Source of the DNA: Myxococcales bacterium
Lineage (GTDB): Bacteria; Myxococcota; UBA727; GCA-2721815
Direction of reading: 5' to 3'
DNA length: 64,000 nt
Assembly (NCBI GenBank): GCA_002721815.1
Contig: PBLQ01000045.1
Coordinates: 170,896-234,895, forward strand
Shown: positions 35,869-44,786 of the stretch, piece after piece
Layout of the letters: every line of letters starts with the position of its first letter
Numbering within the stretch: the first letter of the stretch is position 1
Notes under the pieces: generated by a model
What the model was told of the DNA's origin: nothing
The model's input: only the letters and a program-made list of their open reading frames with translations
Databases searched by the model: none
Program-made: the position numbers and the translations under genes

Positions 35869-37539
35869 ATGCTGTTTCACTCGCTCCAGTTTCTGTTCTT
35901 CTTGCCTTTGGTGTTCTTCCTGTATTGGAACATGGCCAAAAGTAAAAAAGCGCGACTTTGGCTGCTGTTTGCCGCGAGCATGATCTTTTACATGGCCTGG
36001 AACCCCGCGCCGGTTGTTCTAATTCTTTACCTTTCCACCACTGACTTTTTCTTGGCGCAGCTGCTGGGACGTAAAGACTTCAAAGCCAAAAAGCGGAAGC
36101 TCTTCATCACCATCAGCGTCACCAATAACTTAGCAGTGCTAGGGGTTTTTAAATATGCCGATTGGTTCACCCAAATCGTGGTGGATACCTTCGGTCTCTT
36201 CGGGGTTGAGCTCATTTATAAACCCTTAGGTTTGGTGCTCCCCGTGGGACTGTCCTTCGTGGTTTTTCAATGCATGAGTTACACCATCGACGTCTACCGC
36301 GAAGAATTGTCACCTCGTAAGAGTTGGTTAGAGGTCACCACTTATATTGCGTTTTTCCCTCAGGTAGTCGCGGGCCCCATCGTTCGGGCCGCGGACTTTT
36401 TGCCCCAGATGGACAAAGAGCCCCAACTCCCTGAACACGCAGGGGGCATCGCCTTGTATCGCATTGCCATGGGCATGTTTAAAAAGCTCATCATTGCAGA
36501 TATGCTCGCAGCCAATTTGGTGGACCGTGTTTTTACCCAACCGGAGAACTACACAGGTCTCGAGGTCATGGCCGCTGTCTTTTGCTACACAGTGCAGATC
36601 TATTATGATTTCTCGGCCTATTCCGACATTGCCATTGGGGTGGCTGCCCTCTTCGGTTTTCACATTAAAGAGAACTTCGATAAACCGTATCTTTCCGCCA
36701 ACCTTTTTGAGTTCTGGCGAAGGTGGCACATTTCTCTCGGTGCTTGGTTGCGCGATTACCTATATATTCCTCTGGGGGGAAATCGGAAAAACAAATTTCG
36801 CGTTTGCTGGAACTTATGGGTCACCATGATTTTGGGCAGCGTTTGGCACGGGGCGGACTGGCGTTTTGTGGTCTGGGGTGTGATTCACGGGGTGGCTCTA
36901 ATTTGGAACCGTGTTTGGTGGTGGGTCTTTGGGCGTCCTGCCCCCAATCGATCGTTTTTTATCAAACTCGGCACGGGCCTTCTCACCTTCTTCATTGTTA
37001 TGGAAGCCCGCATTGTTTTTCGCGCTGAGAACATTCAAATCGCTTGGCACGTCTTCTTAGAGCAAGGCCGGTTTCTTCCCTCCAGTGAAGCGCTCTTGCC
37101 CCTCTCATTAATGCTCGGTATTTTTTGTGGGCTGTCCTTCATGTTTTATCTCGCAAGCCAAGCAGCTTATGCATGGTTCTATCGGCTGCCTTTGCATCCA
37201 AGGCTGCCGCTCAAAGTCTTTTTCGCCATGGCCACCGTGTTCTTCTGTTTGCAAACCGGGATTTTCCTGGACCTGCCTTTGCTGTCGCCAGGCAACACCG
37301 ACCTCACCGTCTTTAACATGGAAAATTACGCGGCTCCCAACCTAACTCCTTTGGTTTTGAGCGTAATGTTCCTCGCCACCGTTGGGCACATGATTCCCCA
37401 TGGCTTCTACAAGTGGTTGGGTGAAGGCTTTGTGGTCTTACCCATTCCAGCCCGCGCCTTTTGTTTGGTTATTTTGGCTTTGCTCGTGAAACAAGTGCTG
37501 TCTTTTGAAGTTCAGCCTTTTATTTATTTTCAGTTTTAA
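35869..37539 (+). CDS. MBOAT-family membrane O-acyltransferase (AlgI/PatA-like)
   Basis: A 556-residue polytopic protein of the membrane-bound O-acyltransferase family. Family features: FLPLVFFLYWNMAK at the N terminus, LPVGLSFVVFQCMSYTIDVYR, FFPQVVAGPIVRAADFLPQ, YDFSAYSDIAIGVAALFG, FEFWRRWHISLGAWLRDYLYIPLGGNR (active-site region) and GSVWHGADWRFVVWGVIHG with His327 and the likely catalytic His340. Such proteins pass acetyl groups across the membrane to a periplasmic SGNH partner, here encoded 12 bases upstream. The target (alginate-like polymer, peptidoglycan or lipopolysaccharide) cannot be read from the window. The gene overlaps the convergent lipoprotein gene by four bases. Confidence 0.92.
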   Translation: MLFHSLQFLFFLPLVFFLYWNMAKSKKARLWLLFAASMIFYMAWNPAPVVLILYLSTTDFFLAQLLGRKDFKAKKRKLFITISVTNNLAVLGVFKYADWFTQIVVDTFGLFGVELIYKPLGLVLPVGLSFVVFQCMSYTIDVYREELSPRKSWLEVTTYIAFFPQVVAGPIVRAADFLPQMDKEPQLPEHAGGIALYRIAMGMFKKLIIADMLAANLVDRVFTQPENYTGLEVMAAVFCYTVQIYYDFSAYSDIAIGVAALFGFHIKENFDKPYLSANLFEFWRRWHISLGAWLRDYLYIPLGGNRKNKFRVCWNLWVTMILGSVWHGADWRFVVWGVIHGVALIWNRVWWWVFGRPAPNRSFFIKLGTGLLTFFIVMEARIVFRAENIQIAWHVFLEQGRFLPSSEALLPLSLMLGIFCGLSFMFYLASQAAYAWFYRLPLHPRLPLKVFFAMATVFFCLQTGIFLDLPLLSPGNTDLTVFNMENYAAPNLTPLVLSVMFLATVGHMIPHGFYKWLGEGFVVLPIPARAFCLVILALLVKQVLSFEVQPFIYFQF

Positions 37540-38396
37540 GGCAGTTCCTGCAACAAAGTGCCTTCTCCGATGGGCTGACAAAACGCACCCGATGGGCACA
37601 TTTCGGTGGGGCAGGTAGGCGCGCAGTGTCCAGAAGAAGAACCAATATCCGCAATGCAATAATGGTTGTTTGGACAATCTGCGCGGGAATTGCAAGCAGA
37701 GCAAAATGTGATTTCTCCCTCGGGTACAACGCAGGTTGCCGTATCGGTATCGCAAGTCAGTTTTCCATCGAAACATGAAGTCTCTGAGGTTGGGTCGCAC
37801 CGCTTGTTACAAGACAAAGACGGCAGGCAATTACTGGTGGGCATGTCTAAAGAACAAGAAGAACCCAAACCCATGCACCCATTTTCACAAACCCGACATT
37901 CCACCGATGCCTCAGCAGTCACCCTTTCCGGTAAATCCGTCACCGATATGGCGCCGGTCTCACCCCACATCAACCATTTGGAGGTGCTGGTGTTTGAACA
38001 AGCCGCCTCGGTGCCATCCGCGTCATGGAGGCCTCTCACTTGAAGAAAGAAGTCATCCTCTAAGGGCAGCTGCGGCAATTCCGCCACCACTTCCGAAAAA
38101 ATAACATCGCACAAAACGCCCAAACGGGGGGACAAACCACCCTCGCCCAGAGGCGTACAAGAAGATCCGATAACGCTTTTGTCGGAGACCCGCTTGGCAA
38201 TCAGCTGCACCGCCCCCATGCAGGACGCGTCATAGCTGCACACAAAACCAGAGCCACAAGAATCTTTAAATCGAAGCTGCAGGGTGATGGTTTTTTCGAT
38301 GAAAACGGGATCAGGCACCACGGGCTCAGCGCAACCTGGTGCCCACAAAAGGGCAACCATTCCCATCCATAAAAGACCGCGCCCCACGTTCATCAT
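37536..38396 (-). CDS. Cys-rich lipoprotein in kinase/PEGA cluster
   Basis: A 286-residue lipoprotein. The start at 38396 is chosen because ATGATG overlaps the stop of the upstream gene (ATGA coupling, GGGAG just before), giving signal MMNVGRGLLWMGMVALLWAPGC. The longer open frame from 38606 lies inside the preceding gene. The N-terminal domain (about 25-150) is beta-rich. The C-terminal part has over 20 cysteines in EGF- or dickkopf-like patterns (CRVCENGCMGLGSSC, CNSRADCPNNHYC), common in myxobacterial surface lipoproteins. No catalytic motif. It is coupled to the PEGA-like gene, so it may work with it at the envelope. Confidence 0.72.
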   Translation of the reverse strand: MMNVGRGLLWMGMVALLWAPGCAEPVVPDPVFIEKTITLQLRFKDSCGSGFVCSYDASCMGAVQLIAKRVSDKSVIGSSCTPLGEGGLSPRLGVLCDVIFSEVVAELPQLPLEDDFFLQVRGLHDADGTEAACSNTSTSKWLMWGETGAISVTDLPERVTAEASVECRVCENGCMGLGSSCSLDMPTSNCLPSLSCNKRCDPTSETSCFDGKLTCDTDTATCVVPEGEITFCSACNSRADCPNNHYCIADIGSSSGHCAPTCPTEMCPSGAFCQPIGEGTLLQELP

Positions 38397-39589
38397 TCTC
38401 CCACGCAACAGGTCACTCGACCCTGTTCGATGATCTCTGGTGGCAATACCACAGGATCCTGGTTCAGCACATAAATGAGCGCACCCAATCCAGCCACGAG
38501 CACAATCCCACCGAGGATGGGCCATGGCCCCCAACCCGACGACACCTGTTCGGACGCCGTCACTTCTTGCGCCGAACGCGCAAGGGATTTTAATTTTTGG
38601 GCCCACGCGTTGGCATCTGGTTGCGGTCCAAACTGTGCCTGGTTCTCAAACCCAACCCAAAGCGTACCCTGAGCGTCTACAAACGCCACTTCCACACCGG
38701 GCTGAAAAGATTTGAATTCTTGAATGTCATTGGCGCTCAACTGAGCGATGGCATTGCGACGGGACAACCAACCCTCACGCTGTGAAGCGGCATCAGGAGC
38801 TTGTGGGAACCAGTTAATTTCAGTGACTTGTTCAGGGCTGATTTCAACAAAACGGGTTTTGGGAACCACGCCTTCAGCACTTAAGCTCAGCAAATGTCGG
38901 CCCTCAGACAAAGGTTGCTCAAAAATATCAGATGGCGACGCATTTTGATTCTTAAGGTCGACTGCGATACGTAAATTATTTAACGCATTCGTGGGAAAGC
39001 GCACCCGGAGTGAACCACTGGTTTGCGCACCACCTTGTTTCGCCTGCTCGAACAAACGCCGAAGGGTGGGCGTGTAAAATGCCGCGTTGATCTCAGCGTC
39101 TTTGGGCATCACTTTGTGATAGGTGGATAAAATTTTTGTCGCTTCATTGTTGTCCTGTTCAATCAGCGCGCTCTCGGCACGTAATAACAAATAATCCCCG
39201 ATGAGTTCTTGGTATAAAAATGGATTGGGCAAAGTGTGGATTTGCTCCAGGACTTCGGCCAATGCATTTTTGAGGGCTTCGGTTTCAAGGTTTTCGTAGT
39301 GCTGCCGTGCTTTCAAAAGTTGGATCCGAATGGTGTCGGGTCGGGCGGCTTTTTGAGGGGACGTGGCCCGTGGCAAGTCTACCCCTGAACGCAAGGAACG
39401 GGATGCAGGCGTCAAACCCACTTGGGAAATGGCATCATAACGTTTTTGGATGTCTTGCGATGCTTCGGGCCCCAAAGGCACCACCAGCAGCACGGGTTTT
39501 TCGGCCCAAACCGCAGGCGCAGCCAAAAATAGGCACCAAAAGACCGAAAAACTGGTCAAAACACGGATACCTTTGGAAGAATAGGGCAA
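38393..39589 (-). CDS. Secreted PEGA-like domain protein with C-terminal membrane segment
   Basis: A 398-residue protein with a signal peptide ending VWAEK near residue 30. A helical middle (about 85-190: LLKARQHYENLETEALKNAL, DYLLLRAESALIEQDN) resembles TPR-type myxobacterial proteins. A beta-sandwich region (about 195-270: GSLRVRFPTNALNNLRIAVDL, GRHLLSLSAEGVVP) is like PEGA domains. A hydrophobic segment lies near 355-375 (WPILGGIVLVAGLGALIYVL), then a short tail ending TCCVGE. It is divergent from a Ser/Thr kinase gene that itself carries a PEGA tail, with only 33 bases between the starts. The function is unknown; an envelope scaffold in the same signalling unit is plausible. Confidence 0.7.
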   Translation of the reverse strand: MPYSSKGIRVLTSFSVFWCLFLAAPAVWAEKPVLLVVPLGPEASQDIQKRYDAISQVGLTPASRSLRSGVDLPRATSPQKAARPDTIRIQLLKARQHYENLETEALKNALAEVLEQIHTLPNPFLYQELIGDYLLLRAESALIEQDNNEATKILSTYHKVMPKDAEINAAFYTPTLRRLFEQAKQGGAQTSGSLRVRFPTNALNNLRIAVDLKNQNASPSDIFEQPLSEGRHLLSLSAEGVVPKTRFVEISPEQVTEINWFPQAPDAASQREGWLSRRNAIAQLSANDIQEFKSFQPGVEVAFVDAQGTLWVGFENQAQFGPQPDANAWAQKLKSLARSAQEVTASEQVSSGWGPWPILGGIVLVAGLGALIYVLNQDPVVLPPEIIEQGRVTCCVGE

Positions 39590-39622
39590 AATTGTTTCCT
39601 GCTGGTGTTCTACCTCTTAATT

Positions 39623-41167
39623 ATGGCAAAAAACGCTATGAATCAAAAGAGTGACCAATATCGAATTCTCGAACCGATCGCCATTGGCGGAATGGCCAAG
39701 GTGGATTTGGGCGAGCACCTGGAAGACGGCACCAAAGTCGTCTTTAAGCGCATTCGTACGGACTTCAAGCAAAAAGCCGATATGCAAACCCTTTTTGCGG
39801 AAGAGCAAAAACTGAATCGCCGATTGGACTCTCCCCATGTGGTCCGGATGGTGGGCGATGGAGAAGACGAGAGCGGTCCGTACATGATTTTTGAATGGAT
39901 CGATGGCACCGACCTGGAAGAAGTTTTTGCCAACCATAAAAAACAGGACAAGCCACTCCCCCTCAAAACAGCCCTCCTGATCTTTCACAATTTGGCACAG
40001 GGTCTCACCTACCTTCACGAACTCAAAGATGATCAAGGCCAAAGTCTCAAGCTTATTCATCGAGATTTAAGTCCAGGAAACATCCTCATCTCCAACACCG
40101 GAGAAATCAAAATTGCAGACTTCGGCATCGCCAAAAGTGAGATTAAAGACACCCAAACTGTTGCCGGCGAATTAAAAGGTAAGTTTGCCTATATGGCGCC
40201 CGAACAAACGCGCGGTGACACCATGGACCATCGTGTGGACCTTTTTGCCCTGGGCATCGTCATGTGGGAAGCCCTCACCGGCAAGTCGCTCTTCGACGCC
40301 AATAACAATTTAGATGTGGTTCAACGGGTACGTCAACGGCAAGCCCCTTCCTTATCTTCCCTGCGAGAAGATGTACCTCAAGAACTGTGTGCCCTCATTG
40401 CACAATTGCTTGAAAAAGAGCCCAGCCGAAGGCCGGCAAAAAGCCAAGAAGTGGTGGACAAAGTTGAGCAAATTTTGGCCACCATCGGCCTCTTCGACGG
40501 ACACAAACGTATTTTGGCTCAGCTGGCCCAAAACAATCCAAGAACCTCTCATTTCAAGCACGTGCCTTCTGGCGGCGCCACACTCAAAGCCCAAAGCCAG
40601 CCCCTCAATGTGATGGTGAAAGAAATGAGCCAAGAAGACATCGGAACCGAACTCATTCGAGAAAAAGAAAAATCCCAAAAACTTCTTTGGGGAGGCTTGG
40701 GCGCCATCGGAATTTTGAGCATGGCTTTGGTGGCATCCATCTGGGTCCCCTCATCTCCCCCACCTACACCGGCTCCACCGGCTGTGGCGCCCCGGCCCAC
40801 CCCCAAGCCACCCCCTTTGCAGCCAGTTCAAGCACAGCCCAAAGCCACGCTTCCAGCTCCGAACACCCCCGCCCCTAAACCCGCCAAGCGCGTCAAACCC
40901 GTGGCTAAGAGACCGGTGCTGGCAGCGCCTGCGGCAACCGGTTTCGGCCAGCTGTCCTTAACCTCTGCCCCCTGGGGTTGGGTGGAAATCAACGGCCAAA
41001 AGCTAGAAAAACATACACCAATCAGGAACTTACGAATGTCCTCGGGCACCCATCAAGTGCGCATCTTCAACCCCGAACTCAACTTGGAACGGCGATTTAG
41101 CGTGGAAATTGCCCCCCAACAAAGCGTGCTGAAAAAGGTGAACCTCACCACAGGCCAAATTCGTTAA
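39623..41167 (+). CDS. Eukaryotic-type Ser/Thr protein kinase with membrane segment and PEGA domain
   Basis: A 514-residue protein. The kinase domain (about 10-285) has the glycine loop IAIGGMAKVDLGEH, Lys in VVFKRIRTD, HRDLSPGN (146-153), IADFGIAK and MAPEQTRGD, so it should be active. Its glycine loop is shorter than usual (GGMA). A linker, a membrane segment (about 357-377, LGAIGILSMALVASIWV), a Pro/Ala/Lys-rich periplasmic linker and a PEGA domain (about 440-512) follow: GQLSLTSAPWGWVEINGQ and SSGTHQVRIFNPELNL. The start at 39623 is uncertain; 39638 is possible, and neither has a strong ribosome site. The divergent neighbour is a PEGA-like protein, so the kinase may sense envelope state and signal inward. 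Confidence 0.9.
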   Translation: MAKNAMNQKSDQYRILEPIAIGGMAKVDLGEHLEDGTKVVFKRIRTDFKQKADMQTLFAEEQKLNRRLDSPHVVRMVGDGEDESGPYMIFEWIDGTDLEEVFANHKKQDKPLPLKTALLIFHNLAQGLTYLHELKDDQGQSLKLIHRDLSPGNILISNTGEIKIADFGIAKSEIKDTQTVAGELKGKFAYMAPEQTRGDTMDHRVDLFALGIVMWEALTGKSLFDANNNLDVVQRVRQRQAPSLSSLREDVPQELCALIAQLLEKEPSRRPAKSQEVVDKVEQILATIGLFDGHKRILAQLAQNNPRTSHFKHVPSGGATLKAQSQPLNVMVKEMSQEDIGTELIREKEKSQKLLWGGLGAIGILSMALVASIWVPSSPPPTPAPPAVAPRPTPKPPPLQPVQAQPKATLPAPNTPAPKPAKRVKPVAKRPVLAAPAATGFGQLSLTSAPWGWVEINGQKLEKHTPIRNLRMSSGTHQVRIFNPELNLERRFSVEIAPQQSVLKKVNLTTGQIR

Positions 41168-41170
41168 AGC

Positions 41171-41194
41171 CAGCCTCGCTGGGTTGATTTTTTG
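41171..41194 (+). terminator. Probable terminator after the kinase gene
   Basis: CCAGC-CTC-GCTGG stem-loop starting four bases after the kinase stop, followed by GTTGA and six T. The stem is short (5 bp), so this is a moderate call. Confidence 0.5.
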
Positions 41195-41240
41195 GGTCAT
41201 AAACACGAAGATTATGTTTTAGATCTCTTGGAAGGCCCAC

Positions 41241-41819
41241 ATGAATAGTAATCCCTTTGTGCAATTTGACCAATGGTACCAAGAAGCCCAACAGCTTCCC
41301 CTTAATGAACCCACCTTTGTTACTTTGGCCACCGCAGACGCCCAAGGCGCGCCCTCGGCCCGGACCGTTTTGTTAAAACATTACGACGAAGATGGGTTTG
41401 TTTTTTACGGCAACCTTAAAAGCCGAAAAATGCAACAGCTTCAAGAAAATCCACAAGTGGCGCTTCTTTTTTACTGGATGGATTTGGATCGACAAATCCG
41501 TATCGAAGGGCGTGTCACCCAAATTGCGGATACCCAAGCTGATGCCTATTTTCAATCGAGGGCCCGGGGCAGCCAGTTGGGCGCCTGGGCGTCAAAACAA
41601 AGCCACGTCATCGAAACACCCAACGCCATCGAAGAACGTCTCGAAAAATACCAGCAACGTTTCGAAGGGAAAGAAGTCCCTCGTCCCCATTTCTGGAGCG
41701 GCATGCGCGTGGCGCCACATCGTTTTGAATTTTGGCGCGCCGGTGAAAACCGATTGCATGACCGAACCCGCTACCTGCTCAAAAATAATGAATGGCACAC
41801 CGACAACCTTTATCCGTAA
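41241..41819 (+). CDS. pdxH: Pyridoxamine 5'-phosphate oxidase
   Basis: FMN enzyme that oxidises pyridoxamine or pyridoxine phosphate to pyridoxal phosphate, the last step of vitamin B6 synthesis and salvage. The 192-residue length is normal. Motifs in order: FVTLATADAQGAPSARTVLLK, GFVFYGNLKSRKMQQL, ALLFYWMDLDRQIRIEG, YFQSRARGSQLGAWAS, VPRPHFWSGMRVAPHRFEFW and RLHDRTRYL. These hold the FMN and PLP contacts. TTGGAAGG stands before the ATG. The M61 peptidase gene begins 12 bases after the stop, so both may share a transcript. PdxA lies 3 kb away. Confidence 0.94.
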   Translation: MNSNPFVQFDQWYQEAQQLPLNEPTFVTLATADAQGAPSARTVLLKHYDEDGFVFYGNLKSRKMQQLQENPQVALLFYWMDLDRQIRIEGRVTQIADTQADAYFQSRARGSQLGAWASKQSHVIETPNAIEERLEKYQQRFEGKEVPRPHFWSGMRVAPHRFEFWRAGENRLHDRTRYLLKNNEWHTDNLYP

Positions 41820-41831
41820 ACGGGAGTTTCC

Positions 41832-43679
41832 ATGTCCGATAACATCCACTACCAGGTCAAATTGCTCGACCCAAATGCCCATCTCTTTGAGGTCACTTGC
41901 ACCGTCCCTTCGCCCAATCCTGAAGGGCAAAATTTTATTCTCCCCGCTTGGATTCCTGGTTCCTATTTAATTCGTGAGTTCGCCAAGAATATCGTCACCT
42001 TTAAAGCTGAGAATGCAGACGGGCCCGTCAAACATCAAAAGACCGACAAAGACTCTTTTGCCGTGGATGGTTGTGCAGGTCCTTTAAAAGTGACCCTCCA
42101 ATATTACGCCTGGGATCTCAGTGTGCGCTCTGCCCATTTGGATGGCACCCACGCGTTTTTCAACGGTACTTCTTTGTTTCTGCGTCCTGAGGGCCAAGAA
42201 GCGGGTCCATTCTCCGTCGAACTTCAAGCCCGTAATGATGCGCCTTATGACGGCTGGCGGGTTGCCACCTCCATGCAAAAAGAAGCGGTGAATGAAAACG
42301 GCTTTGGCTTGTACGTGGCTGAGGATTACGACGACCTGGTGGATCACCCAGTAGAAATGGGCACTTTTGATCGTATTGAATTCACCGCCAACGGCATTCC
42401 TCATGAAGCGGTTTTTACCGGAAAGCATGATGGGGATCTGCAGCGGGTAGAAAAAGACCTCAAAACCATTTGTGAATACCATCTCGACTTCTTTGGCGAG
42501 CCCAAACCCATCGACCGCTACACTTTCATGACTTATCTCACCGGTACTGGGTATGGCGGACTCGAACACAAATACTCCACGGCGCTCATGGCCAAACGGG
42601 CCGACCTGCCCAACGCCAGAGAAGAAAAAGTCAGTGATGGGTACCGGCAATTTTTGGGACTGTGCTCCCACGAATACTTCCACACCTGGAACGTCAAACG
42701 CATTAAACCGCGCGCCTTCACCCCCTATAACTACAATCAAGAAAGTCACACCACGCTACTGTGGGCCTTTGAAGGCATCACCTCTTATTACGACGACCTT
42801 TCTTTGGTGCGCACGGGCATCATCACTCCCGAAAGTTATTTGGAACTCCTAGGCAAATCCATCACGCGTGTGTTGCGCAGCAAAGGTCGAAAAACCCAAA
42901 CCCTCGAAGAAAGCAGCTTCGACACATGGACTAAATTTTATCGGCAAGATGAAAATGCCCCCAATGCCATCACGTCTTACTATACCCAAGGGGCCTTGGC
43001 CGCTTTGGGTCTCGATCTCACCATCCGCGCTCGTACCGACCATGAACAAAGTCTTGACGATGTGATGCGTGGTCTTTGGAAACATTACGGCAGCAAAGGT
43101 ATTGGCGTTGATGAAGATGGCATCGAGCGCTTCACCAAAGTGGCCACCGGGCTTTCATTGGAAAGCTATTTCGAAGCGGTCTTGCGTCAAAATGAAGATC
43201 TGAATATTGGAGAGCTCCTGCAAGAAGTGGGGGTTGATTTCCACCTGCGCCCCAATGAAGGCGCCAAAGATCTGGGCGGTAAAGCAGGCAAGGCCAAACT
43301 GGAAGCTCTCCAAACCAAAGCGACCCTGGGCATCCGCAGCAAAGCAGAATCTGGCGGTATTAAAATTACCCATGCCTTAAAGGGCGAAGCAGCGATGAAC
43401 TGCGGGCTGGCCGCAGGAGACCTCATCGTGGCGTTGAACGATTTAAAAGTCAGTACTGGGAATATTGATGAGCACCTCAAGCACAAACGGGCTGGTGACA
43501 CGGTTAAAATTCATGCTTTCCGTCGAGACGAACTCATGACGTTTGATCTAACGCTGACGGCACCGCTGTTGGATACTTGTTACCTCACCCTGAACGACCA
43601 GGTAAGCTCACAAGTCACGGGCTTTCGTAAGAACTGGATGAATTTACCGGACGTTTCGTCAGGTCAAGCAACCATTTGA
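41832..43679 (+). CDS. M61-family peptidase with PDZ domain
   Basis: A 615-residue zinc peptidase of the M61 (glycyl aminopeptidase) family. The N-terminal beta domain (about 1-180) includes WIPGSYLIREFAKNI. The catalytic thermolysin-like domain has HEYFHTWNVKRIKP (His280 and His284 zinc ligands, Glu281 base) and the third ligand in LLWAFEGITSYY. A C-terminal PDZ-like domain (about 500-600) contains GGIKITHALKGEAAMNCGLAAGDLIVALND. There is no signal peptide, as is common in bacterial M61 proteins. All catalytic residues are present. It ends convergent with lgt, overlapping it by 16 bases. Confidence 0.9.
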   Translation: MSDNIHYQVKLLDPNAHLFEVTCTVPSPNPEGQNFILPAWIPGSYLIREFAKNIVTFKAENADGPVKHQKTDKDSFAVDGCAGPLKVTLQYYAWDLSVRSAHLDGTHAFFNGTSLFLRPEGQEAGPFSVELQARNDAPYDGWRVATSMQKEAVNENGFGLYVAEDYDDLVDHPVEMGTFDRIEFTANGIPHEAVFTGKHDGDLQRVEKDLKTICEYHLDFFGEPKPIDRYTFMTYLTGTGYGGLEHKYSTALMAKRADLPNAREEKVSDGYRQFLGLCSHEYFHTWNVKRIKPRAFTPYNYNQESHTTLLWAFEGITSYYDDLSLVRTGIITPESYLELLGKSITRVLRSKGRKTQTLEESSFDTWTKFYRQDENAPNAITSYYTQGALAALGLDLTIRARTDHEQSLDDVMRGLWKHYGSKGIGVDEDGIERFTKVATGLSLESYFEAVLRQNEDLNIGELLQEVGVDFHLRPNEGAKDLGGKAGKAKLEALQTKATLGIRSKAESGGIKITHALKGEAAMNCGLAAGDLIVALNDLKVSTGNIDEHLKHKRAGDTVKIHAFRRDELMTFDLTLTAPLLDTCYLTLNDQVSSQVTGFRKNWMNLPDVSSGQATI

Positions 43680-44578
43680 TCGGCAGCTGCCTTTTGTTTT
43701 TTACGCAAAACAAACAGGGTGATCAGTGAGGCACTGGCCACCAAAATCGAGATAAACTGGCTGGTGGAAAGCACGCCGTCGATCACATATCCCCGACCGG
43801 CGTCGCCTCGGAAAAACTCCAACGTCGACCTCAAAATGGGGTAAACAATCGCGTAAGTGAGCAACACTTGCCCATGAAACCATTTTCGCGACAAAACCCA
43901 GTTGAGAAAGAAAAAAATAGCCAACACCCCAAAGGCTTCCATGATTTGGGAAGGAAACAGGGGCAGGGTGTGTCCCACTTCTTTCATGTACCCCACCACT
44001 TCGGGGTTTTCGGTTCGCAACAAAGAGCCGTAAGCTAAAGAGCCCTCAGGAAAACGCATGGCCAATGGGATGTCCGCAACCACCTTACCTTCGTGCATAT
44101 GGTAAAAGGCATCCCCCCAGCAACACCCCGCTGCCACACACCCCATACGACCAAACGCATGCGCCAAAGGCAAAGCTGGAATGAGCATATCTGCCATTTT
44201 AAGCATGGGGAGGTTTCGCTTTTTGGCGTAGATCACAAATGCAATGAAGCCGCCCAGCGCCGCCCCGTAAAATACCAAGCCGCCCTGCCAAATGGCCAGT
44301 ACCGCAGGGATTTTGATGCCCAATTGTGGGACTTCTACAAAAGGCTTTTCAATAAAATATTCGCGGGCGTTCACCATGATGAACACCACCCGGGCTCCAA
44401 TCATGCCACCGATCAGCGCCCAAAAACCAAAGTCCATCACCTCTTCATGATAACCGCCGTGTCGCCGACCTTGTCGCGTACAAACCAGCATGCCCAGAAT
44501 GAAGCCAGTCACGATCATGAAACCATAGGTATGAAGGGGTAGGCCGATGAAAGGGATTTCTAAAATAACAGGGTGCAC
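43664..44578 (-). CDS. lgt: Prolipoprotein diacylglyceryl transferase
   Basis: Membrane enzyme that attaches diacylglycerol from phosphatidylglycerol to the lipobox cysteine, the first lipoprotein-processing step. 304 residues from a GTG at 44578, chosen because AAAGGAG lies 6 bases upstream; the ATG in between is out of frame. About seven membrane segments. Landmarks: LPLHTYGFMIVTGFILGM, GFWALIGGMIGARVVFI, WQGGLVFYGAALGGF, the signature HAFGRMGCVAAGCCWGD and LPLFPSQIMEAFGVL. The signature has the Cys-rich form seen in several deltaproteobacteria rather than the RIGNFIN-type of E. coli. It serves the many lipoproteins of this window. Confidence 0.92.
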   Translation of the reverse strand: MHPVILEIPFIGLPLHTYGFMIVTGFILGMLVCTRQGRRHGGYHEEVMDFGFWALIGGMIGARVVFIMVNAREYFIEKPFVEVPQLGIKIPAVLAIWQGGLVFYGAALGGFIAFVIYAKKRNLPMLKMADMLIPALPLAHAFGRMGCVAAGCCWGDAFYHMHEGKVVADIPLAMRFPEGSLAYGSLLRTENPEVVGYMKEVGHTLPLFPSQIMEAFGVLAIFFFLNWVLSRKWFHGQVLLTYAIVYPILRSTLEFFRGDAGRGYVIDGVLSTSQFISILVASASLITLFVLRKKQKAAADQMVA

Positions 44579-44786
44579 GCATGGCTCCTTTGGTTGGGAC
44601 AGCGGTGGTTCTAGCCAACGAACGCCCACAACGCAATCACCCGTTACAGCCATCGTTGGGCCTTATTTATTCCCGTATTCACCCACGCCAAACACAATTG
44701 TTATTTCTTTCCAGGTAGTTACTGCTGTATTTGGAAAAACGCCTCCACGGCCTTGAAAATCGAGTTTAAAATTACAAATTGACCCC

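Noticed and set aside
37536..38606. 356-residue version of the Cys-rich lipoprotein
   Set aside because: The first 70 residues overlap the end of the upstream gene and lack a signal; the ATGATG at 38396 gives a normal lipoprotein signal and ATGA coupling.
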